DNA of 64,000 nt from Pseudomonas cichorii (GCF_003700275.1 NZ_RBRE01000014.1:1-64000); one strand, 5' to 3'. Counted from the first letter of the stretch, positions 1-11,221 are shown. Translations and numbers: made by a program. Notes: a model not told the origin generated them from the letters alone.

Positions 1-40
1 GGGTCATTAGACCAGCTCATTCCAGGCGGCCAATAAACAG

Positions 41-70
41 GGGGCATTCGCGGATAAATCCGTTCCTGGC
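41..70. repeat. REP-like palindromic fragment upstream of first gene
   Basis: The stretch GCGGATAAATCCG with flanks resembles the REP arms seen intact at 48268 and 11601. Only one short arm is present and the left side is at the window edge, so this may be a decayed single REP. Positions 1-145 hold no other recognisable feature. Confidence 0.35.
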
Positions 71-145
71 CGGTGGGTTTGGTTGTGCTTGTTGGTGTTG
101 AGTGTTACAGATTGTTTCTAGTCGCCTAATCTGGATGGGGAAACA

Positions 146-1450
146 ATGACAACGACAAACACGACTGAAACGCCTTACACAGCGGAAGAGCGTGGCAAAC
201 GAATCTTTGCCATCGTAGGCGCCTCTTCGGGCAATCTTGTCGAATGGTTCGACTTCTATATCTACGCCTTCTGCGCCATTTACTTCGCTCCGGCGTTCTT
301 TCCTTCCGATGATCCGACCGTCCAGTTGCTCAATACCGCCGGGGTGTTTGCGGCAGGGTTTCTGATGCGTCCGATCGGTGGCTGGCTGTTTGGACGAGTG
401 GCCGACAAGCATGGCCGCAAGAACTCCATGCTGATCTCGGTGACCATGATGTGCGCCGGATCGCTGATCATTGCCTGCCTGCCGACCTATGCCTCGATTG
501 GCGCATGGGCCCCGGCATTACTGCTGATGGCGCGGCTGCTGCAGGGATTGTCGGTAGGCGGCGAGTACGGCACTACAGCCACTTACATGAGTGAAGTCGC
601 ACTGCGCGGCAAGCGCGGTTTCTATGCATCCTTCCAGTATGTGACGCTGATTGGCGGGCAGTTGCTGGCGGTGCTGACCGTGGTGATCCTGCAGCAATTC
701 CTCACTACTGAAGAACTGCGTGATTACGGCTGGCGCATTCCGTTCGTGATCGGTGCCGCAGCGGCAGTCATCGCCTTGCTGCTGCGTCGCACGCTCAATG
801 AAACCACCACCGCCGAAAGTCGCCAGGACAAGGACGCCGGCAGCATCGCGGCGCTGTTCAAGCATCACAAGGCCGCGTTTATCACCGTGCTGGGTTACAC
901 CGCAGGCGGTTCGCTGATTTTCTATACGTTCACCACGTATATGCAGAAGTATCTGGTCAACACCGGCGGCATGCAGCCCAAGACCGCCAGTTACATCATG
1001 ACCGGCGCGTTGTTTCTGTATATGTGCATGCAGCCGTTGTTCGGCATGCTGGCGGACAGGATCGGTCGACGTAACTCGATGCTCTGGTTCGGCGCACTGG
1101 GTGCAATCTGTACCGTGCCGATCCTGATGACTCTGAAAAGCAACACCAATCCGTTCTTTGCATTCGTGCTGATTACCCTGGCGCTGGCCATCGTCAGTTT
1201 CTATACCTCGATCAGCGGCCTGGTAAAAGCCGAAATGTTTCCGCCACAGGTGCGTGCGCTGGGGGTTGGTCTTGCCTATGCAGTGGCCAACGCGATATTT
1301 GGCGGTTCGGCCGAATACGTTGCCCTGAGCTTCAAGAGCAATGGCATGGAAAATACGTTCTACTGGTACGTGACGGTGATGATGGTGGTGGCTTTCCTGT
1401 TTAGCCTGCGCCTGCCGAAACAGCCGGCATATCTGCATCACGATCACTGA
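146..1450 (+). CDS. MFS transporter, metabolite:H+ symporter (MHS) family
   Basis: A 434-residue inner-membrane proton symporter, probably for a carboxylate such as a dicarboxylate or alpha-ketoglutarate. Twelve hydrophobic segments are apparent. MHS hallmarks are [14 protein letters not shown] near residue 29, [20 protein letters not shown] near 73 with the loop 2-3 RxxGR-type motif, and [12 protein letters not shown] near 131. The ATG follows GGGGA with normal spacing. It is monocistronic and convergent with oprM across a bidirectional terminator. A paralogue with the same motifs lies at 13450-14778. The family is certain; the substrate is inferred from KgtP/PcaT relatives. Confidence 0.9.
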   Translation: MTTTNTTETPYTAEERGKRIFAIVGASSGNLVEWFDFYIYAFCAIYFAPAFFPSDDPTVQLLNTAGVFAAGFLMRPIGGWLFGRVADKHGRKNSMLISVTMMCAGSLIIACLPTYASIGAWAPALLLMARLLQGLSVGGEYGTTATYMSEVALRGKRGFYASFQYVTLIGGQLLAVLTVVILQQFLTTEELRDYGWRIPFVIGAAAAVIALLLRRTLNETTTAESRQDKDAGSIAALFKHHKAAFITVLGYTAGGSLIFYTFTTYMQKYLVNTGGMQPKTASYIMTGALFLYMCMQPLFGMLADRIGRRNSMLWFGALGAICTVPILMTLKSNTNPFFAFVLITLALAIVSFYTSISGLVKAEMFPPQVRALGVGLAYAVANAIFGGSAEYVALSFKSNGMENTFYWYVTVMMVVAFLFSLRLPKQPAYLHHDH

Positions 1451-1466
1451 TCGCTGTTTTGCGGGC

Positions 1467-1500
1467 ACAAAAAAACCACCTGTCAAGGTGGTTTTTTTGT
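1467..1500. terminator. Bidirectional Rho-independent terminator
   Basis: The stem CCACCTtg...caAGGTGG is flanked by a run of A on the left and a run of T on the right, so it can terminate transcripts from both sides. It sits between the convergent MHS transporter gene and the oprM end of the efflux operon. Confidence 0.9.
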
Positions 1501-1509
1501 GGAGGTCAA

Positions 1510-2970
1510 TCAGAACAATTGAACTGAAGGCTTCTCTTTGGCGATCGGTTGCGCGTCGCCGGTCTGCTCGTACCAGCCGCCGCCGAGGGCCTTGTACAGG
1601 TTGACCTCGCTGGTGAGCTGCGCCAGACGGTCAGTGATCAGCGTCTGTTGCGCGCTGAACAGGGTACGTTGTGCATCGAGGAAAGCCAGGTTGCTGTCGA
1701 TGCCGATGCGGTAGCGACGTTCGGAAAGACGGTAGGAGTCCTGGTTGGCGGTGACGAAGTCACGCTGAGCCTGGAGCTGTTCGTCATACGTCTTGCGCGA
1801 CGCGAGGCCGTCGGAGACTTCCTGGAATGCAGTCTGGATCGCCTTCTCGTAGTTGGCGACGTTGATTTCCTTCTGGATCTTGGCGTAGTCCAGGCTGGCA
1901 CGCAGGCTGCCGGCGTTGAAGATCGGCAGGTTGATGCTCGGCTGGAACGACCAGGCACCCGAACCGCCCTTGAACAGACCGGACAGGTCCGGGCTGGCAG
2001 AGCCAGCGCTGGCCGTCAGGGTGATGCTCGGGAAGAACGCCGCACGTGCCGCACCAATGTTGGCGTTGGCAGCCATGAGGTTATGTTCGGCCTCCAGGAT
2101 ATCCGGACGACGTTGCAGCAAGTCGGACGGCAGGCCGACCGGCATTTCGGTCAGCAGGTCGGCAGACAGCGGCTGGCCCTCAGGAAGGTTTTCAGGCAGG
2201 GCAGAGCCCAGCAGCAGGGTCAGGTTGTTCTGATCCTGTGCGACCTGACGCTGGAACTGGGCCAGTCTGGCCCGGGCACTTTCGACCGAACTGCGCGACT
2301 GGCTCAGATCCAGTGCCGAAGCGACACCGACTTCATTGCTGCGCGAGGTCAGGCGATAGCTTTCCTCGAAGGTCTTGAGGGTGTCCTGAGTCAGCTTGAG
2401 CAGTTCCTTGTCGGCCTGCCAGGTCATATAAGCAGTGGCAACGTTGGCCACCAGACTGATCTGGGTGCTGCGACGCGCTTCTTCACTTGAGAAGTAGGTC
2501 TGCAATGCCTGCTCGCTGAGGCTGCGCACGCGACCGAACAGGTCCAGTTCATAGGAACTGATGCCGAGGTTGGCCGAGTAGGTGCTGGTGATGCCTGGCT
2601 CGCCGGTGGTCGACAGGCTGCCCGGTACGCGCTGGCGTGTGCCGCTGGCATTGGCCGATATTGCAGGGATCAGGTCCGCGCGCTGGATACGGTATTGCGC
2701 ACGGAAAGCGTCGATGTTCAGTGCCGCGACCCGAAGGTCGCGGTTGTTGACCAGCGCAGCCTGGATCAGCTGTTGCAATGCCGGGTCGCGGAAGAACTGG
2801 CGCCAGCCTTGTTCGGCTGCTGCTCGTTCTGCGGTTTCTGCCGGCAGGTAGGCAGGCCCTTGCGGGTACTGCGCGGCCACCGGCGATTGCGGTTGCTTGT
2901 ACTCAGGAATCAGAGAGCAGCCGCCGAGTATGAACGCGGTAACTGCCAGAGAAATCAGGGACTTGCTCAT
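1510..2970 (-). CDS. oprM: Outer-membrane efflux channel, OprM/NodT family lipoprotein
   Basis: A 486-residue outer-membrane factor, the exit duct of a tripartite RND pump. The N-terminus is a lipoprotein signal with lipobox LGGC (Cys at 18). Two OEP repeats follow, with the typical [17 protein letters not shown] segment near residue 280 that marks NodT-type channels, and long alpha-helical hairpin regions. Its start codon overlaps the mexB stop by 4 bases (ATGA), so it is translationally coupled and last in the mexA-mexB-oprM operon. Length matches OprM (about 485). Confidence 0.95.
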   Translation of the reverse strand: MSKSLISLAVTAFILGGCSLIPEYKQPQSPVAAQYPQGPAYLPAETAERAAAEQGWRQFFRDPALQQLIQAALVNNRDLRVAALNIDAFRAQYRIQRADLIPAISANASGTRQRVPGSLSTTGEPGITSTYSANLGISSYELDLFGRVRSLSEQALQTYFSSEEARRSTQISLVANVATAYMTWQADKELLKLTQDTLKTFEESYRLTSRSNEVGVASALDLSQSRSSVESARARLAQFQRQVAQDQNNLTLLLGSALPENLPEGQPLSADLLTEMPVGLPSDLLQRRPDILEAEHNLMAANANIGAARAAFFPSITLTASAGSASPDLSGLFKGGSGAWSFQPSINLPIFNAGSLRASLDYAKIQKEINVANYEKAIQTAFQEVSDGLASRKTYDEQLQAQRDFVTANQDSYRLSERRYRIGIDSNLAFLDAQRTLFSAQQTLITDRLAQLTSEVNLYKALGGGWYEQTGDAQPIAKEKPSVQLF

Positions 2971-5900
2971 TGGCCAGCCTCATCGTGAGAGATAGGTTTC
3001 TGCTTGCTCTTGAAGAGCGCCGAGATCGATACGAAGAACAGTGGTACCCAGAAGATAGCCAGGACGACAGCGGTGATCATACCGCCAATTACGCCTGTAC
3101 CGATCGAATGTTGGCTACCCGAACCTGCACCTGTGGAGATGGTCAGCGGGACCACACCGAGGATGAAGGCCATGGAAGTCATGATGATCGGGCGCAGACG
3201 CATCCGGCAGGCTTCGATTGCGGCATCGGCCAGACTCTTGCCCTGTTCGTGCAATTCCTTGGCAAATTCGACGATCAGAATGGCGTTTTTCGCAGCCAGA
3301 CCTACAGTCACCAGCAATCCTACCTGGAAGAACACATCGTTGGACAGACCGCGCAGGCTGGTTGCCATCAATGCACCGATGACGCCCAGTGGCACGACCA
3401 GCATGACTGCGATCGGAATCGACCAGCTTTCATAAAGGGCCGCCAGACAGAGGAACACCACCAGCAGCGACAGTGCATACAGCGCAGGTGCCTGGGAGCC
3501 GGACAGACGTTCCTCATAGGACAGACCGGTCCAGGAGATGCCGATGCCAGCTGGCAGTTTCTTGGCCAGAGCTTCTACTTCGGCCATGGCCTCGCCAGTA
3601 CTGTAGCCCGGTGCCGGAGTACCCAGAACTTCCTCTGCCGCCACGCCGTTGTAGCGCGACAGTTTCGGCGAGCCGAACACCCACTTGCCGGTGGCGAATG
3701 CCGAGAACGGCACCATCTCGCCAGCGCTGTTGCGGATGTACCACTTGTTCAGGTCTTCCGGGGTCATTCGTGCGCCTGAGTCACCCTGCAGGTACACCTT
3801 CTTGACTCGACCACGGTCGATGAAGTCGTTGACGTAGCTACCACCCAGGGCAATCGACAGCGTGCTGTTGATGTCCGAAAGGGTGATGCCCAGAGCACTG
3901 GCGCGCTCGTCGTCGATCAGCAACTGGTACTGCGGTTCATCATTCAGACCGTTCGGACGTACGCCTGCCAGAACCTTGCTCTGGGATGCCATGCCGAGGA
4001 ACTGGTTACGCGCTTCCATCAGTTTTTCATGGCCTACGCCGCCCTGGTCTTGCAGGTAAACGTCAAAACCGGTGGCGTTACCCAGTTCCAGAACCGACGG
4101 CGGAACAACGGCGAACACCATTGCATCGCGGAAGCTGAAGAAGTGTGCCTGAGCACGCTTGGCCAGCTCGAATACGCTGTTTTCAGCCGAACGCTCGTCC
4201 CATGGCTTGAGCATCACGAAGGCGATGGCCGAACTCTGGCCACGACCTGCAAAGTTGAAGCCGTTGACCGAGAATACCGATTTGACCGCACCGCTTTCCT
4301 TGGTCAGCAGGTGGTCGCGCATCTTGTCGATGACCTGCTGGGTACGCTCCGACGAGGAACCGGCAGGTGTCTGGATCTGGGCGAAGATAACGCCCTGGTC
4401 TTCTTCGGGCAGGAATGCTGCGGGAATCCGGGTGAACATCCAGATCATGCCAACGCAGATCAGGACATAACCCAGATAAGCCGGGACTTTATGCTTGAGC
4501 ATATTGCCCACGCCGCGCTCGTAGCTCTGCACACTGCGGTCAAAGTTGCGGTTGAACCAGCCGAAGAAGCCACGCTTGGGTTGGCCATGCTTCTCGTGGT
4601 CAATGGGTTTGAGCATCGTGGCGCACAGCGCCGGGGTAAAGATCAGGGCTACCACGACCGAGAGCGCCATCGCCGAAACGATGGTGATCGAGAACTGTTT
4701 GTAGATCACCCCGGTGGAACCACCGAAGAACGCCATGGGTAGCAGAACCGCCGACAGCACCAGCGCGATACCCACCAGTGCGCCCTGGATCTGTTCCATG
4801 GACTTGATGGTCGCCTCTCGGGGGGAGAGTTTCTCCTCTGCCATTACCCGTTCGACGTTTTCCACCACGACGATGGCATCGTCCACCAGCAAGCCGATGG
4901 CCAGGATCATGCCGAACATGGTCAGGGTGTTGATGGTGAAACCGAAGGCCGCGAGGATGCCGAATGTGCCCAGCAATACTACCGGTACAGTCAGCGTGGT
5001 GATGACAGTGGCACGGAAGTTCTGCAGGAACAGGTACATCACCAGGAACACCAGGACAATCGCTTCGCCCAGGGTATGCACAACCCCGGAAATCGATTCG
5101 CTGACCACTGGCGTGGTGTCATACGGGTAAACGACTTTCATGCCCGGCGGGAAGAACGGTTCGAGCGAGGAAACCGTCTCGCGGATCGCCTTGGCGGTGT
5201 CCAGGGCGTTGGCGCCGGTTGCCAGCTTGATTGCCAGACCGGAAGCCGGTTTGCCGTCGAATTGCGAGTCGACGCTGTAGTTTTCTGCACCGAGGCCTAC
5301 GGTGGCGACATCCTTGATGCGAACCTGGGAACCGTCGCTGTTGACCTTCAGCAGGATATTGCCGAACTGCTCTGCGGTTTGCAGGCGGGTCTTGCCGATG
5401 ATGGTCGCGTTCAGTTGCTGGCCGCCAATGGCTGGCAGCCCACCCAGTTGGCCGGAGGAAACCTGGACGTTCTGGGCCTGGATGGCGCTGCTGACATCGA
5501 CCGGCGTCAACTGGAAGTTGTTCAGCTTGGCCGGATCGAGCCAGATACGCATGGCGTACTGGGCACCGAACACCTGGAAGTCACCTACGCCGGAGGTCCG
5601 GGATATAGGATCCTGCATGTTCGATACGATGTAGTTGGCCAGGTCTTCCTTGCCCATGCTGCCATCTTCTGAAACCAGACCGATCACCATCAGGAAGTTT
5701 TTCACTGCCTTGGTGACACGAATACCCTGTTGCTGCACTTCCTGCGGCAACAGTGGCGTGGCCAGGTTCAGCTTGTTCTGGACCTGAACCTGCGCGGTAT
5801 CCGGGTTGGTACCCTGGTTGAAGGTTGCGGTGATGGTCATGCTGCCGTCGGAGTTACTTTCCGAACTGACATAACGCAGGTTGTCGATACCGTTGAGCTG

Positions 5901-6101
5901 TTGCTCGATGACCTGTACGACGGTGTCCTGCACGGTCTGTGCAGAAGCACCCGGGTAAGTCACCTGAATCGCGATGGCGGGCGGCGCGATGCTCGGGTAC
6001 TGGTTGATAGGCAGTTTGAGAATCGCCAGAGAGCCGATCAGCATGATCACCAGGGAAATTACCCAGGCGAAGATCGGGCGATCAATAAAGAACTTCGACA
6101 T
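2967..6101 (-). CDS. mexB: RND multidrug efflux pump, MexB-type (HAE1)
   Basis: A 1,044-residue proton-driven inner-membrane transporter that expels drugs and other amphiphiles through MexA and OprM. The opening [17 protein letters not shown] is the classic HAE1 start. The TM4 proton-relay pair Asp-Asp is visible in [18 protein letters not shown], and a second membrane half carries [16 protein letters not shown]. Length equals that of MexB/TtgB. The start is 3 bases from the mexA stop. In the P. syringae group the equivalent operon is reported to handle plant antimicrobials, which is family knowledge rather than something visible here. Confidence 0.96.
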   Translation of the reverse strand: MSKFFIDRPIFAWVISLVIMLIGSLAILKLPINQYPSIAPPAIAIQVTYPGASAQTVQDTVVQVIEQQLNGIDNLRYVSSESNSDGSMTITATFNQGTNPDTAQVQVQNKLNLATPLLPQEVQQQGIRVTKAVKNFLMVIGLVSEDGSMGKEDLANYIVSNMQDPISRTSGVGDFQVFGAQYAMRIWLDPAKLNNFQLTPVDVSSAIQAQNVQVSSGQLGGLPAIGGQQLNATIIGKTRLQTAEQFGNILLKVNSDGSQVRIKDVATVGLGAENYSVDSQFDGKPASGLAIKLATGANALDTAKAIRETVSSLEPFFPPGMKVVYPYDTTPVVSESISGVVHTLGEAIVLVFLVMYLFLQNFRATVITTLTVPVVLLGTFGILAAFGFTINTLTMFGMILAIGLLVDDAIVVVENVERVMAEEKLSPREATIKSMEQIQGALVGIALVLSAVLLPMAFFGGSTGVIYKQFSITIVSAMALSVVVALIFTPALCATMLKPIDHEKHGQPKRGFFGWFNRNFDRSVQSYERGVGNMLKHKVPAYLGYVLICVGMIWMFTRIPAAFLPEEDQGVIFAQIQTPAGSSSERTQQVIDKMRDHLLTKESGAVKSVFSVNGFNFAGRGQSSAIAFVMLKPWDERSAENSVFELAKRAQAHFFSFRDAMVFAVVPPSVLELGNATGFDVYLQDQGGVGHEKLMEARNQFLGMASQSKVLAGVRPNGLNDEPQYQLLIDDERASALGITLSDINSTLSIALGGSYVNDFIDRGRVKKVYLQGDSGARMTPEDLNKWYIRNSAGEMVPFSAFATGKWVFGSPKLSRYNGVAAEEVLGTPAPGYSTGEAMAEVEALAKKLPAGIGISWTGLSYEERLSGSQAPALYALSLLVVFLCLAALYESWSIPIAVMLVVPLGVIGALMATSLRGLSNDVFFQVGLLVTVGLAAKNAILIVEFAKELHEQGKSLADAAIEACRMRLRPIIMTSMAFILGVVPLTISTGAGSGSQHSIGTGVIGGMITAVVLAIFWVPLFFVSISALFKSKQKPISHDEAGQ

Positions 6102-6104
6102 GGG

Positions 6105-7265
6105 TTACTCCCCTTTGCTGCCTGCGGCTTTTTCAGTGGCCGGGGCAGGCGCCGGGTTTGCTCCTTTGACGTTGGTCGCCTCGGCGACTTTCACTTCCGC
6201 GCCCGGTTTGACGTACTGCAAGCCTTCAGTGATGACACGATCACCGGCGTTCAGGCCTTCTTCGATCAGCCATTCGTTACCCACGGTGCGGTTGGCGACC
6301 AGAGTGCGCAATTCGACCTTGTTGTCCTTGTTCACGATCAGGGCAGTCGGCGTGCCTTTCTGATCGCGGGTGATGCCTTGTTGTGGCGCGAGGATCGCCT
6401 GGGCACTGACGCCGGCCTGCAACTGGGCGTGGACGAACATGCCTGGCAGCAGGCGATGTTCAGGGTTCGGGAATACCGCACGCAGGGTCACGGAACCGGT
6501 GCCCTGATCGACCGAGACTTCCGAGAACTCCAGTTTGCCTTCCAGCGGATAGGCGCTGGAGTCTTCCAGGGTCAGCTTGACCTTGGCGGCGTTGTCGCCG
6601 GCTTTCTGCAGCTTGCCGCTGTCGAGGTCGGCACGCAGCTTGAGCATGTTGGCCGAAGACTGCACGACGTCGACATAGATCGGGTCGAGCTGCTGGATGG
6701 TTGCCATGGCTTCGGTCTGGGAACTGCTGACCAGCGCGCCTTCAGTGACCACGGAACGACCGATGCGGCCGGAAATCGGCGCCAGCACTTTGGTGTAGCG
6801 CAGGTTGATCTGGGCGGTCTGCAAGGTCGCCAGTGCTTCCTGGCTGGAGGCTACGGCGGTGTCGTATTCCTGGCGGCTCACGGCCTGCTCGTTGACCAGT
6901 TGCTTGTAGCGGTCAGCCAGAGACTTGGCCGACTGCAAGGTCGCCTGGGCACTGTTGGCGGTGGCTTCATAAAGCGCAGGGTCGATTTGATACAGCTGCT
7001 GGCCGGCTTTGACATCGCCGCCTTCAGTGAACAGGCGCTTGAGAATGATGCCGTTGACCTGTGGGCGAACTTCGGCAACCCGGAAGGCGGTGGTCCTGCC
7101 TGGCAGTTCGGTGGTCAGCGCATAAGGCTGGGCTTTGAGCGTGACGACGCCTACCTGAGGAATCTGGGCGGGCGGTGCCGCCTCTTCTTTTTTACTACAG
7201 CCACTGAGCAGTGTTGCCAGGGCGATGGCAGTGACCAGGACGGTAACAGCTGGCTTGAATTGCAT
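6105..7265 (-). CDS. mexA: RND periplasmic adaptor (membrane fusion) lipoprotein, MexA-type
   Basis: A 386-residue adaptor that bridges MexB and OprM. The signal peptide ends in lipobox LSGC (Cys at 23), giving an inner-membrane lipoprotein. Lipoyl halves (GQQLYQIDPALYEA near residue 110 and VLAPISGRIGRSVVTEGALV near 163) flank a coiled-coil hairpin, followed by the beta-barrel domain. The C-terminus is Ala/Pro-rich. The ATG is preceded by GAGGA. It is first in the efflux operon; its promoter overlaps the repressor operator at 7350-7384. Confidence 0.95.
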   Translation of the reverse strand: MQFKPAVTVLVTAIALATLLSGCSKKEEAAPPAQIPQVGVVTLKAQPYALTTELPGRTTAFRVAEVRPQVNGIILKRLFTEGGDVKAGQQLYQIDPALYEATANSAQATLQSAKSLADRYKQLVNEQAVSRQEYDTAVASSQEALATLQTAQINLRYTKVLAPISGRIGRSVVTEGALVSSSQTEAMATIQQLDPIYVDVVQSSANMLKLRADLDSGKLQKAGDNAAKVKLTLEDSSAYPLEGKLEFSEVSVDQGTGSVTLRAVFPNPEHRLLPGMFVHAQLQAGVSAQAILAPQQGITRDQKGTPTALIVNKDNKVELRTLVANRTVGNEWLIEEGLNAGDRVITEGLQYVKPGAEVKVAEATNVKGANPAPAPATEKAAGSKGE

Positions 7266-7349
7266 GAAGATCCTCGGGGGCAGGAGCCTGTTTGCGCAAG
7301 GGAGTTGGAAGTGTAAAAAAATATTTCGGCTAGATAAGTAGCATGCTAA

Positions 7350-7384
7350 GGAATATACTTACATTCACGGTTGTTTGTAAACAT
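7350..7384. promoter_or_regulatory. TtgR/PmeR-type operator between mexA and its repressor gene
   Basis: On the minus strand the segment reads TTTACAAACAACCgtgAATGTAAGTATATTCC in spaced form, an imperfect dyad that closely matches the operator I recall for TtgR of P. putida. It lies in the 250-bp divergent region, about 85 bases from mexA and 132 from the tetR-type gene, so one site could repress both. The match is from memory and not from alignment. Confidence 0.75.
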
Positions 7385-7515
7385 CTTCTCACCCGGCGAG
7401 CAGCCTTATTTAGAGAAGGTTTTTGCAAGTTCGGGCCAAGGCCACACAAAAGCCGCCCGACCACGTTTTCAGGTCTTGATCGACAGGCCTGAAGCATTTT
7501 TTGAGGTTTATTGCC

Positions 7516-8148
7516 ATGGTCCGTCGCACCAAAGAGGAAGCTCAGGTTACTCGCAGTCAGATTCTGCAGGCCGCCGAACAAGCGTTTTATGAGCGGGGCG
7601 TTGCCCGCACGACGCTTGCCGATATCGCGACGCTTGCCGGTGTGACGCGGGGTGCTATCTATTGGCACTTCACCAACAAGGCCGAGCTGGTGCAGGCCAT
7701 GCTCGACAGCCTCAAGGAGCCGCTCGAGGACATGGCCCAGGCCAGCGAAAATGAAGAGGAAGCCGATCCGCTGGGCTGGATGAGAAAACTGCTGGTGCGT
7801 GTGTTTCATGATGTTGCACTTGATCCGAAAATACGGCGCATCAATGAAATCCTTTTACACAAATGCGAGTTCACGGATGAGATGTGTGATTTCCGGCGTC
7901 AGCGTCAAGCCAACGCTTATCTGTGTCATGAGCGAATCGGCCTGGCATTGAGCAACGCCGTGCGCCAGGGACAACTACCTGCCTCACTGGACATAACACG
8001 CGCCGCTGTCTGCCTTTTTTCCTACATCAACGGCGTCATGTATCAATGGCTGCTGGTACCTGACAGTTTCTCGCTACCGGATCAGGCTGAAAAGCTTGTC
8101 GACAGTTGCATGGACATGTTGCGGTTCAGTCCGGCACTGCGGGCCTGA
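7516..8148 (+). CDS. pmeR: TetR-family repressor of the efflux operon (TtgR/PmeR type)
   Basis: A 210-residue ligand-responsive repressor. The N-terminus [17 protein letters not shown] and the helix-turn-helix region (residues about 10-55, ending [15 protein letters not shown]) are almost those of TtgR. The C-terminal half is the TetR_C_2/AcrR ligand domain, including [18 protein letters not shown], also TtgR-like. I chose the ATG at 7516 because GAGG lies 9 bases upstream; an upstream in-frame TTG at 7501 would add five residues and has no ribosome site. Divergent from mexA, with a shared operator. Expected to release DNA when bound to plant phenolics or antibiotics (family knowledge). Confidence 0.93.
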   Translation: MVRRTKEEAQVTRSQILQAAEQAFYERGVARTTLADIATLAGVTRGAIYWHFTNKAELVQAMLDSLKEPLEDMAQASENEEEADPLGWMRKLLVRVFHDVALDPKIRRINEILLHKCEFTDEMCDFRRQRQANAYLCHERIGLALSNAVRQGQLPASLDITRAAVCLFSYINGVMYQWLLVPDSFSLPDQAEKLVDSCMDMLRFSPALRA

Positions 8149-8412
8149 GACGGCTCCGAAAAGGTGCTGGCTAATATAGTCCCGGGCGGCCTGCCATGAA
8201 TAGGCTGTTTACCCACTGTTTACCTTTGCAATTACCCGTACAGCCTCTCTGGCCTGATGGAGGGGCTTCAGGATGACAATTGTCTTGTAGGAATCAGGTA
8301 GGACATTTCTTGATGCATGTAGCTGATTTCCCAAACTGATTTCCGCGTATTGCTCCGCTGTCAAACTCCCTTCAATCTTCGTCCCTTCACCAACAAACGG
8401 GAGGGAGGTTGC

Positions 8413-8604
8413 ATGTTCTCAGGGAATCTTGCGCCCATATGCTCTGAAGTCAGCGTTAACTTCAGCAGTATTGAAATAACCCGATTTGGCTGTGAAAGGC
8501 AGGCGGCAGCTCCGGTCACGGCAGGTCCTTGCATGCCCGGCAGGGACGCCGCGCTGATCCGCAGGATCATCGGGAGGACAGGTGATGTCAGAAACTGTAT
8601 CTGA
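8413..8604 (+). CDS. Possible small ORF ahead of the DUF3396 gene
   Basis: A 63-residue reading frame with an unusually good ribosome site (GGGAGGGAGG, 4 bases before ATG). It overlaps the start of the next gene by 20 bases. The product is Cys-containing with no signal peptide or recognised domain. It could be a leader ORF coupling translation to the DUF3396 gene, or a remnant of a lost upstream effector gene. Nothing else is visible in 8149-8412 apart from weak AT-rich promoter-like sequence. Low confidence that it is translated. Confidence 0.3.
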   Translation: MFSGNLAPICSEVSVNFSSIEITRFGCERQAAAPVTAGPCMPGRDAALIRRIIGRTGDVRNCI

Positions 8605-9715
8605 CCCTGTGAGGTTATTGGCCAGGCTTGCAGCTCAATCTGAACATCTGGCAGTGGATTGTTCCGAAGGTGTCCCGGTTGTCCGGCTGGGGCTGATTAC
8701 CACGCTGTATTTCAAACAGGGCCATACCCAGGACGCCAAGCGTCGGGTCGAAGCCTGTTTTTCGCGTTTCTACGACACCTTCCGGCCGATGCTCAAATGG
8801 CAGCTTTACAACCGCATGCGGCGCCTGACGGCCTCGGGATTTGCCTCATGTCGGCGTCAGATCCTGCACAGCTCGCCGGATGCCCAGTTTGTCTGGTCGA
8901 TTGCCAGCGCGACCCAGGCCGAAGTCGCCACTTACAGCCTGTTTGTGATGAACACCTCGCAAGGGCAGGCCGACAATGATCGTTCCTGTCTGAAAATGGT
9001 CCTGCCCTGGTCATACCTGGCCGAGCCCGATGGCTTGAAGAATTACGAGGCCTGGATCAGATACCTGTGCAGCGAGGTTCGCGCCGAGCACGGTTTTGGC
9101 GGTCTGGCCTGTGTGCTGCCGGGTGACGGGCATCATTATCTGCCGCTGGAATATCAGTTCGCTCAGGAATACACCGGGTTGATGGTCGATCCTGGCCCGC
9201 ATATAGAAAGCCTGCGGCTGCTTGAGCACATCAAGGGTGTCAGCTGGTACACGGTGTTGGGCGAGTCGTTTGTGAAGCGGCTTGGCGGCAGTGATGTATT
9301 GCGGGGCAAGTTGAGTGTCTGCAGCGATATCGTTTTTCATACCTACAGCAATGGTTTGATGATTCGTGCCGGTGTTGTTCCACAACTGGGAAGCCGCGGA
9401 GAGGCGCCCGCAGTCTATGTGGCGGTCAACAAGATCATCAAGCCGATCCGCCTGCAGGACACCGGCTGCCTGCATCCCTATCTGGTGCCGGGAGTGGGCT
9501 TTACCAAGGAAACCACGGCGCAGTGGTACGCCCGTTTCGACGAAAAACCCGTTCCGCCGGTCAATGCCGGCGATGCCTGCCCCAGATCCGGCTATTGGTT
9601 CAGCAGTGCCAAGGTGGGTTCCCGGCGCTTTTTCAACCAGGGTGAAATCATGCCGGCATTTGCGCATATCAAGGCCGGACGAACCCAGTGGTTCTGGGCA
9701 CAACAGGAAGACTGA
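8585..9715 (+). CDS. DUF3396 protein, type VI immunity (TsiV-like) family
   Basis: A 376-residue cytoplasmic protein of the DUF3396 family, which Pfam describes as type VI immunity paired with VRR-NUC nuclease effectors. Family marks are VRLGLITTLYFKQGHT near residue 36, the middle segment GVSWYTVLGESFVKRLGG near 219, and APAYVAVNK-like APAVYVAVNKIIKP near 279. The ATG at 8585 has GGAGG 7 bases upstream; a GTG one codon earlier is too close. No VgrG, PAAR or nuclease gene is next to it, so it is an orphan immunity gene here. Assignment rests on recognised motifs; function as immunity is inferred. Confidence 0.75.
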   Translation: MSETVSDPVRLLARLAAQSEHLAVDCSEGVPVVRLGLITTLYFKQGHTQDAKRRVEACFSRFYDTFRPMLKWQLYNRMRRLTASGFASCRRQILHSSPDAQFVWSIASATQAEVATYSLFVMNTSQGQADNDRSCLKMVLPWSYLAEPDGLKNYEAWIRYLCSEVRAEHGFGGLACVLPGDGHHYLPLEYQFAQEYTGLMVDPGPHIESLRLLEHIKGVSWYTVLGESFVKRLGGSDVLRGKLSVCSDIVFHTYSNGLMIRAGVVPQLGSRGEAPAVYVAVNKIIKPIRLQDTGCLHPYLVPGVGFTKETTAQWYARFDEKPVPPVNAGDACPRSGYWFSSAKVGSRRFFNQGEIMPAFAHIKAGRTQWFWAQQED

Positions 9716-9718
9716 GCG

Positions 9719-11221
9719 CTATTTCTGCTCCGCGCCGCGCAGCAAGTTGTTGGGCATCATCAGTGCCGTCGCCAGCCCCAGCAGCGAGACAGCCGCGCTG
9801 ATCAGCAACAAGTGCCGGAAGGTCAATGCCAGTTCGGCCCGCAAGGCTTCAAGAGCCGGACCGCTGGCGCTGTTCAGACTGTCGATCAGGACATTGCCGG
9901 CACTGCCTTCGCCACCTATTGAGCCCGCCCCGAGCTGACCGACGCCAGTGCCTTGCAACATGGCCAGCAGCAGAGCCGACATCATCGCTACGCCCACAGC
10001 GCCGCCCAATGAGCGGAACAGGTTGGCGGTGCTGGTGGCTACCCCAATGTCCTTGATCGCGACGGCGTTTTGCGTACCGACCAGCGAGGTCGGGAACTGC
10101 ATACCGCTGGAGATTCCGGTCAGGACCATGAACAGGCTGGTCAGCAGGACTGACTGTGCGGGACTGAACGCCATGCCCAGAATGGCGACGGGCATGAGCA
10201 GGGCGCCACAAAGTATCAGCGGTTGATAACGACCTGTCACGGCAGTCCTTCGGCCCGCGAAATAAGCGCCGATGGGGATCCCCATTGCCAGTGGCAGCAG
10301 GTGCAGGGCTGCGCTGTCGGCGCCGCCACCGGTGACGGTCTGGTAGCGCATCGGCATCAGGACGATCAGGGAAATGGCCTGGAAACTGGTAAAGAACACT
10401 GCGCTCCAGCACAGCACCGCGTTGCGATTGGCAAACAGGTGCATGGGCAGCAACGGTTCCTGAACCTTGCGTTCGTACCAGGCGAAAAGCGTCAGGGTGA
10501 ACAGCGCAATTCCCAGGAGCAGCAGAACTCGCGGATTGCCCGGCCCGTGCCCCTGACCGATTTCAGTGATGCCCAGCAGCAGGCTGGTCAGGCCGATGAT
10601 CATCAACACCGTGCCCAGATAATCGATGACCGGTTTACGTTGCGGCACCGGCAGGCCCTTCAGGGTGCGGCAAGCCACGACCCAGGCCACGATACCCAGA
10701 GGCAGATTGATCAGAAACACCCAGCGCCACGACAGGTACTCGGTCATCAGCCCGCCCAATACCGGACCTGCCACGCTGGCCACGGCATACATGCTGCTGA
10801 AATAACCCTGGTAACGACCCCGTTCACGAGGCGGAACGATGTCGGCAACGATGGCCTGGCTGACCGATACCATGCCGCCAGCCCCGATGCCTTGAAGTAC
10901 TCGTGCCAGCACCAGTTGCTCCATGCTCTGGGCAAATCCGCACAGCAGCGAGGCAAAGGTGAACAGTCCGAGGCCAAACAGCATCAGCTTGCGCCGCCCA
11001 TACAAGTCGCCCAGCTTGCCGTAGATAGGCACGGCTACGGTCAGCGCCACCATATAGGCAGCGATCACCCAGGCCAGCAGATCGACATCCTTGAATTGAG
11101 CGGAGATCGCGGGCATCGAGACAGCCACGATCGTCTGGTCCAGCGCACTGAGAAACACGGCCATCATCAGTGCGAATAAAATGCTGCGAATCGTCGGTGT
11201 GGTGTGCGCAAGACTGGTCAA
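9719..11221 (-). CDS. MFS drug exporter, DHA2 family (EmrB/QacA type, 14 TM)
   Basis: A 500-residue proton-driven multidrug exporter. The DHA2 signature FLSALDQTIVAVSMPAI is near residue 20, motif A GDLYGRRKLM near 73, and motif C AGPVLGG near 151. Fourteen hydrophobic segments are apparent. The start appears to be TTG at 11221 with only a weak CAGG upstream; no better start precedes TM1. Convergent with the DUF3396 gene, 3 bases apart. No adaptor (EmrA) gene is adjacent, so it is probably a stand-alone inner-membrane exporter. Substrate unknown. Confidence 0.9.
   Translation of the reverse strand: MTSLAHTTPTIRSILFALMMAVFLSALDQTIVAVSMPAISAQFKDVDLLAWVIAAYMVALTVAVPIYGKLGDLYGRRKLMLFGLGLFTFASLLCGFAQSMEQLVLARVLQGIGAGGMVSVSQAIVADIVPPRERGRYQGYFSSMYAVASVAGPVLGGLMTEYLSWRWVFLINLPLGIVAWVVACRTLKGLPVPQRKPVIDYLGTVLMIIGLTSLLLGITEIGQGHGPGNPRVLLLLGIALFTLTLFAWYERKVQEPLLPMHLFANRNAVLCWSAVFFTSFQAISLIVLMPMRYQTVTGGGADSAALHLLPLAMGIPIGAYFAGRRTAVTGRYQPLILCGALLMPVAILGMAFSPAQSVLLTSLFMVLTGISSGMQFPTSLVGTQNAVAIKDIGVATSTANLFRSLGGAVGVAMMSALLLAMLQGTGVGQLGAGSIGGEGSAGNVLIDSLNSASGPALEALRAELALTFRHLLLISAAVSLLGLATALMMPNNLLRGAEQK

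Noticed and set aside
5730..7316. 528-codon plus-strand frame opposite mexA/mexB
   Set aside because: Shadow of the efflux genes, His/Gln/Arg-rich composition and no domain.
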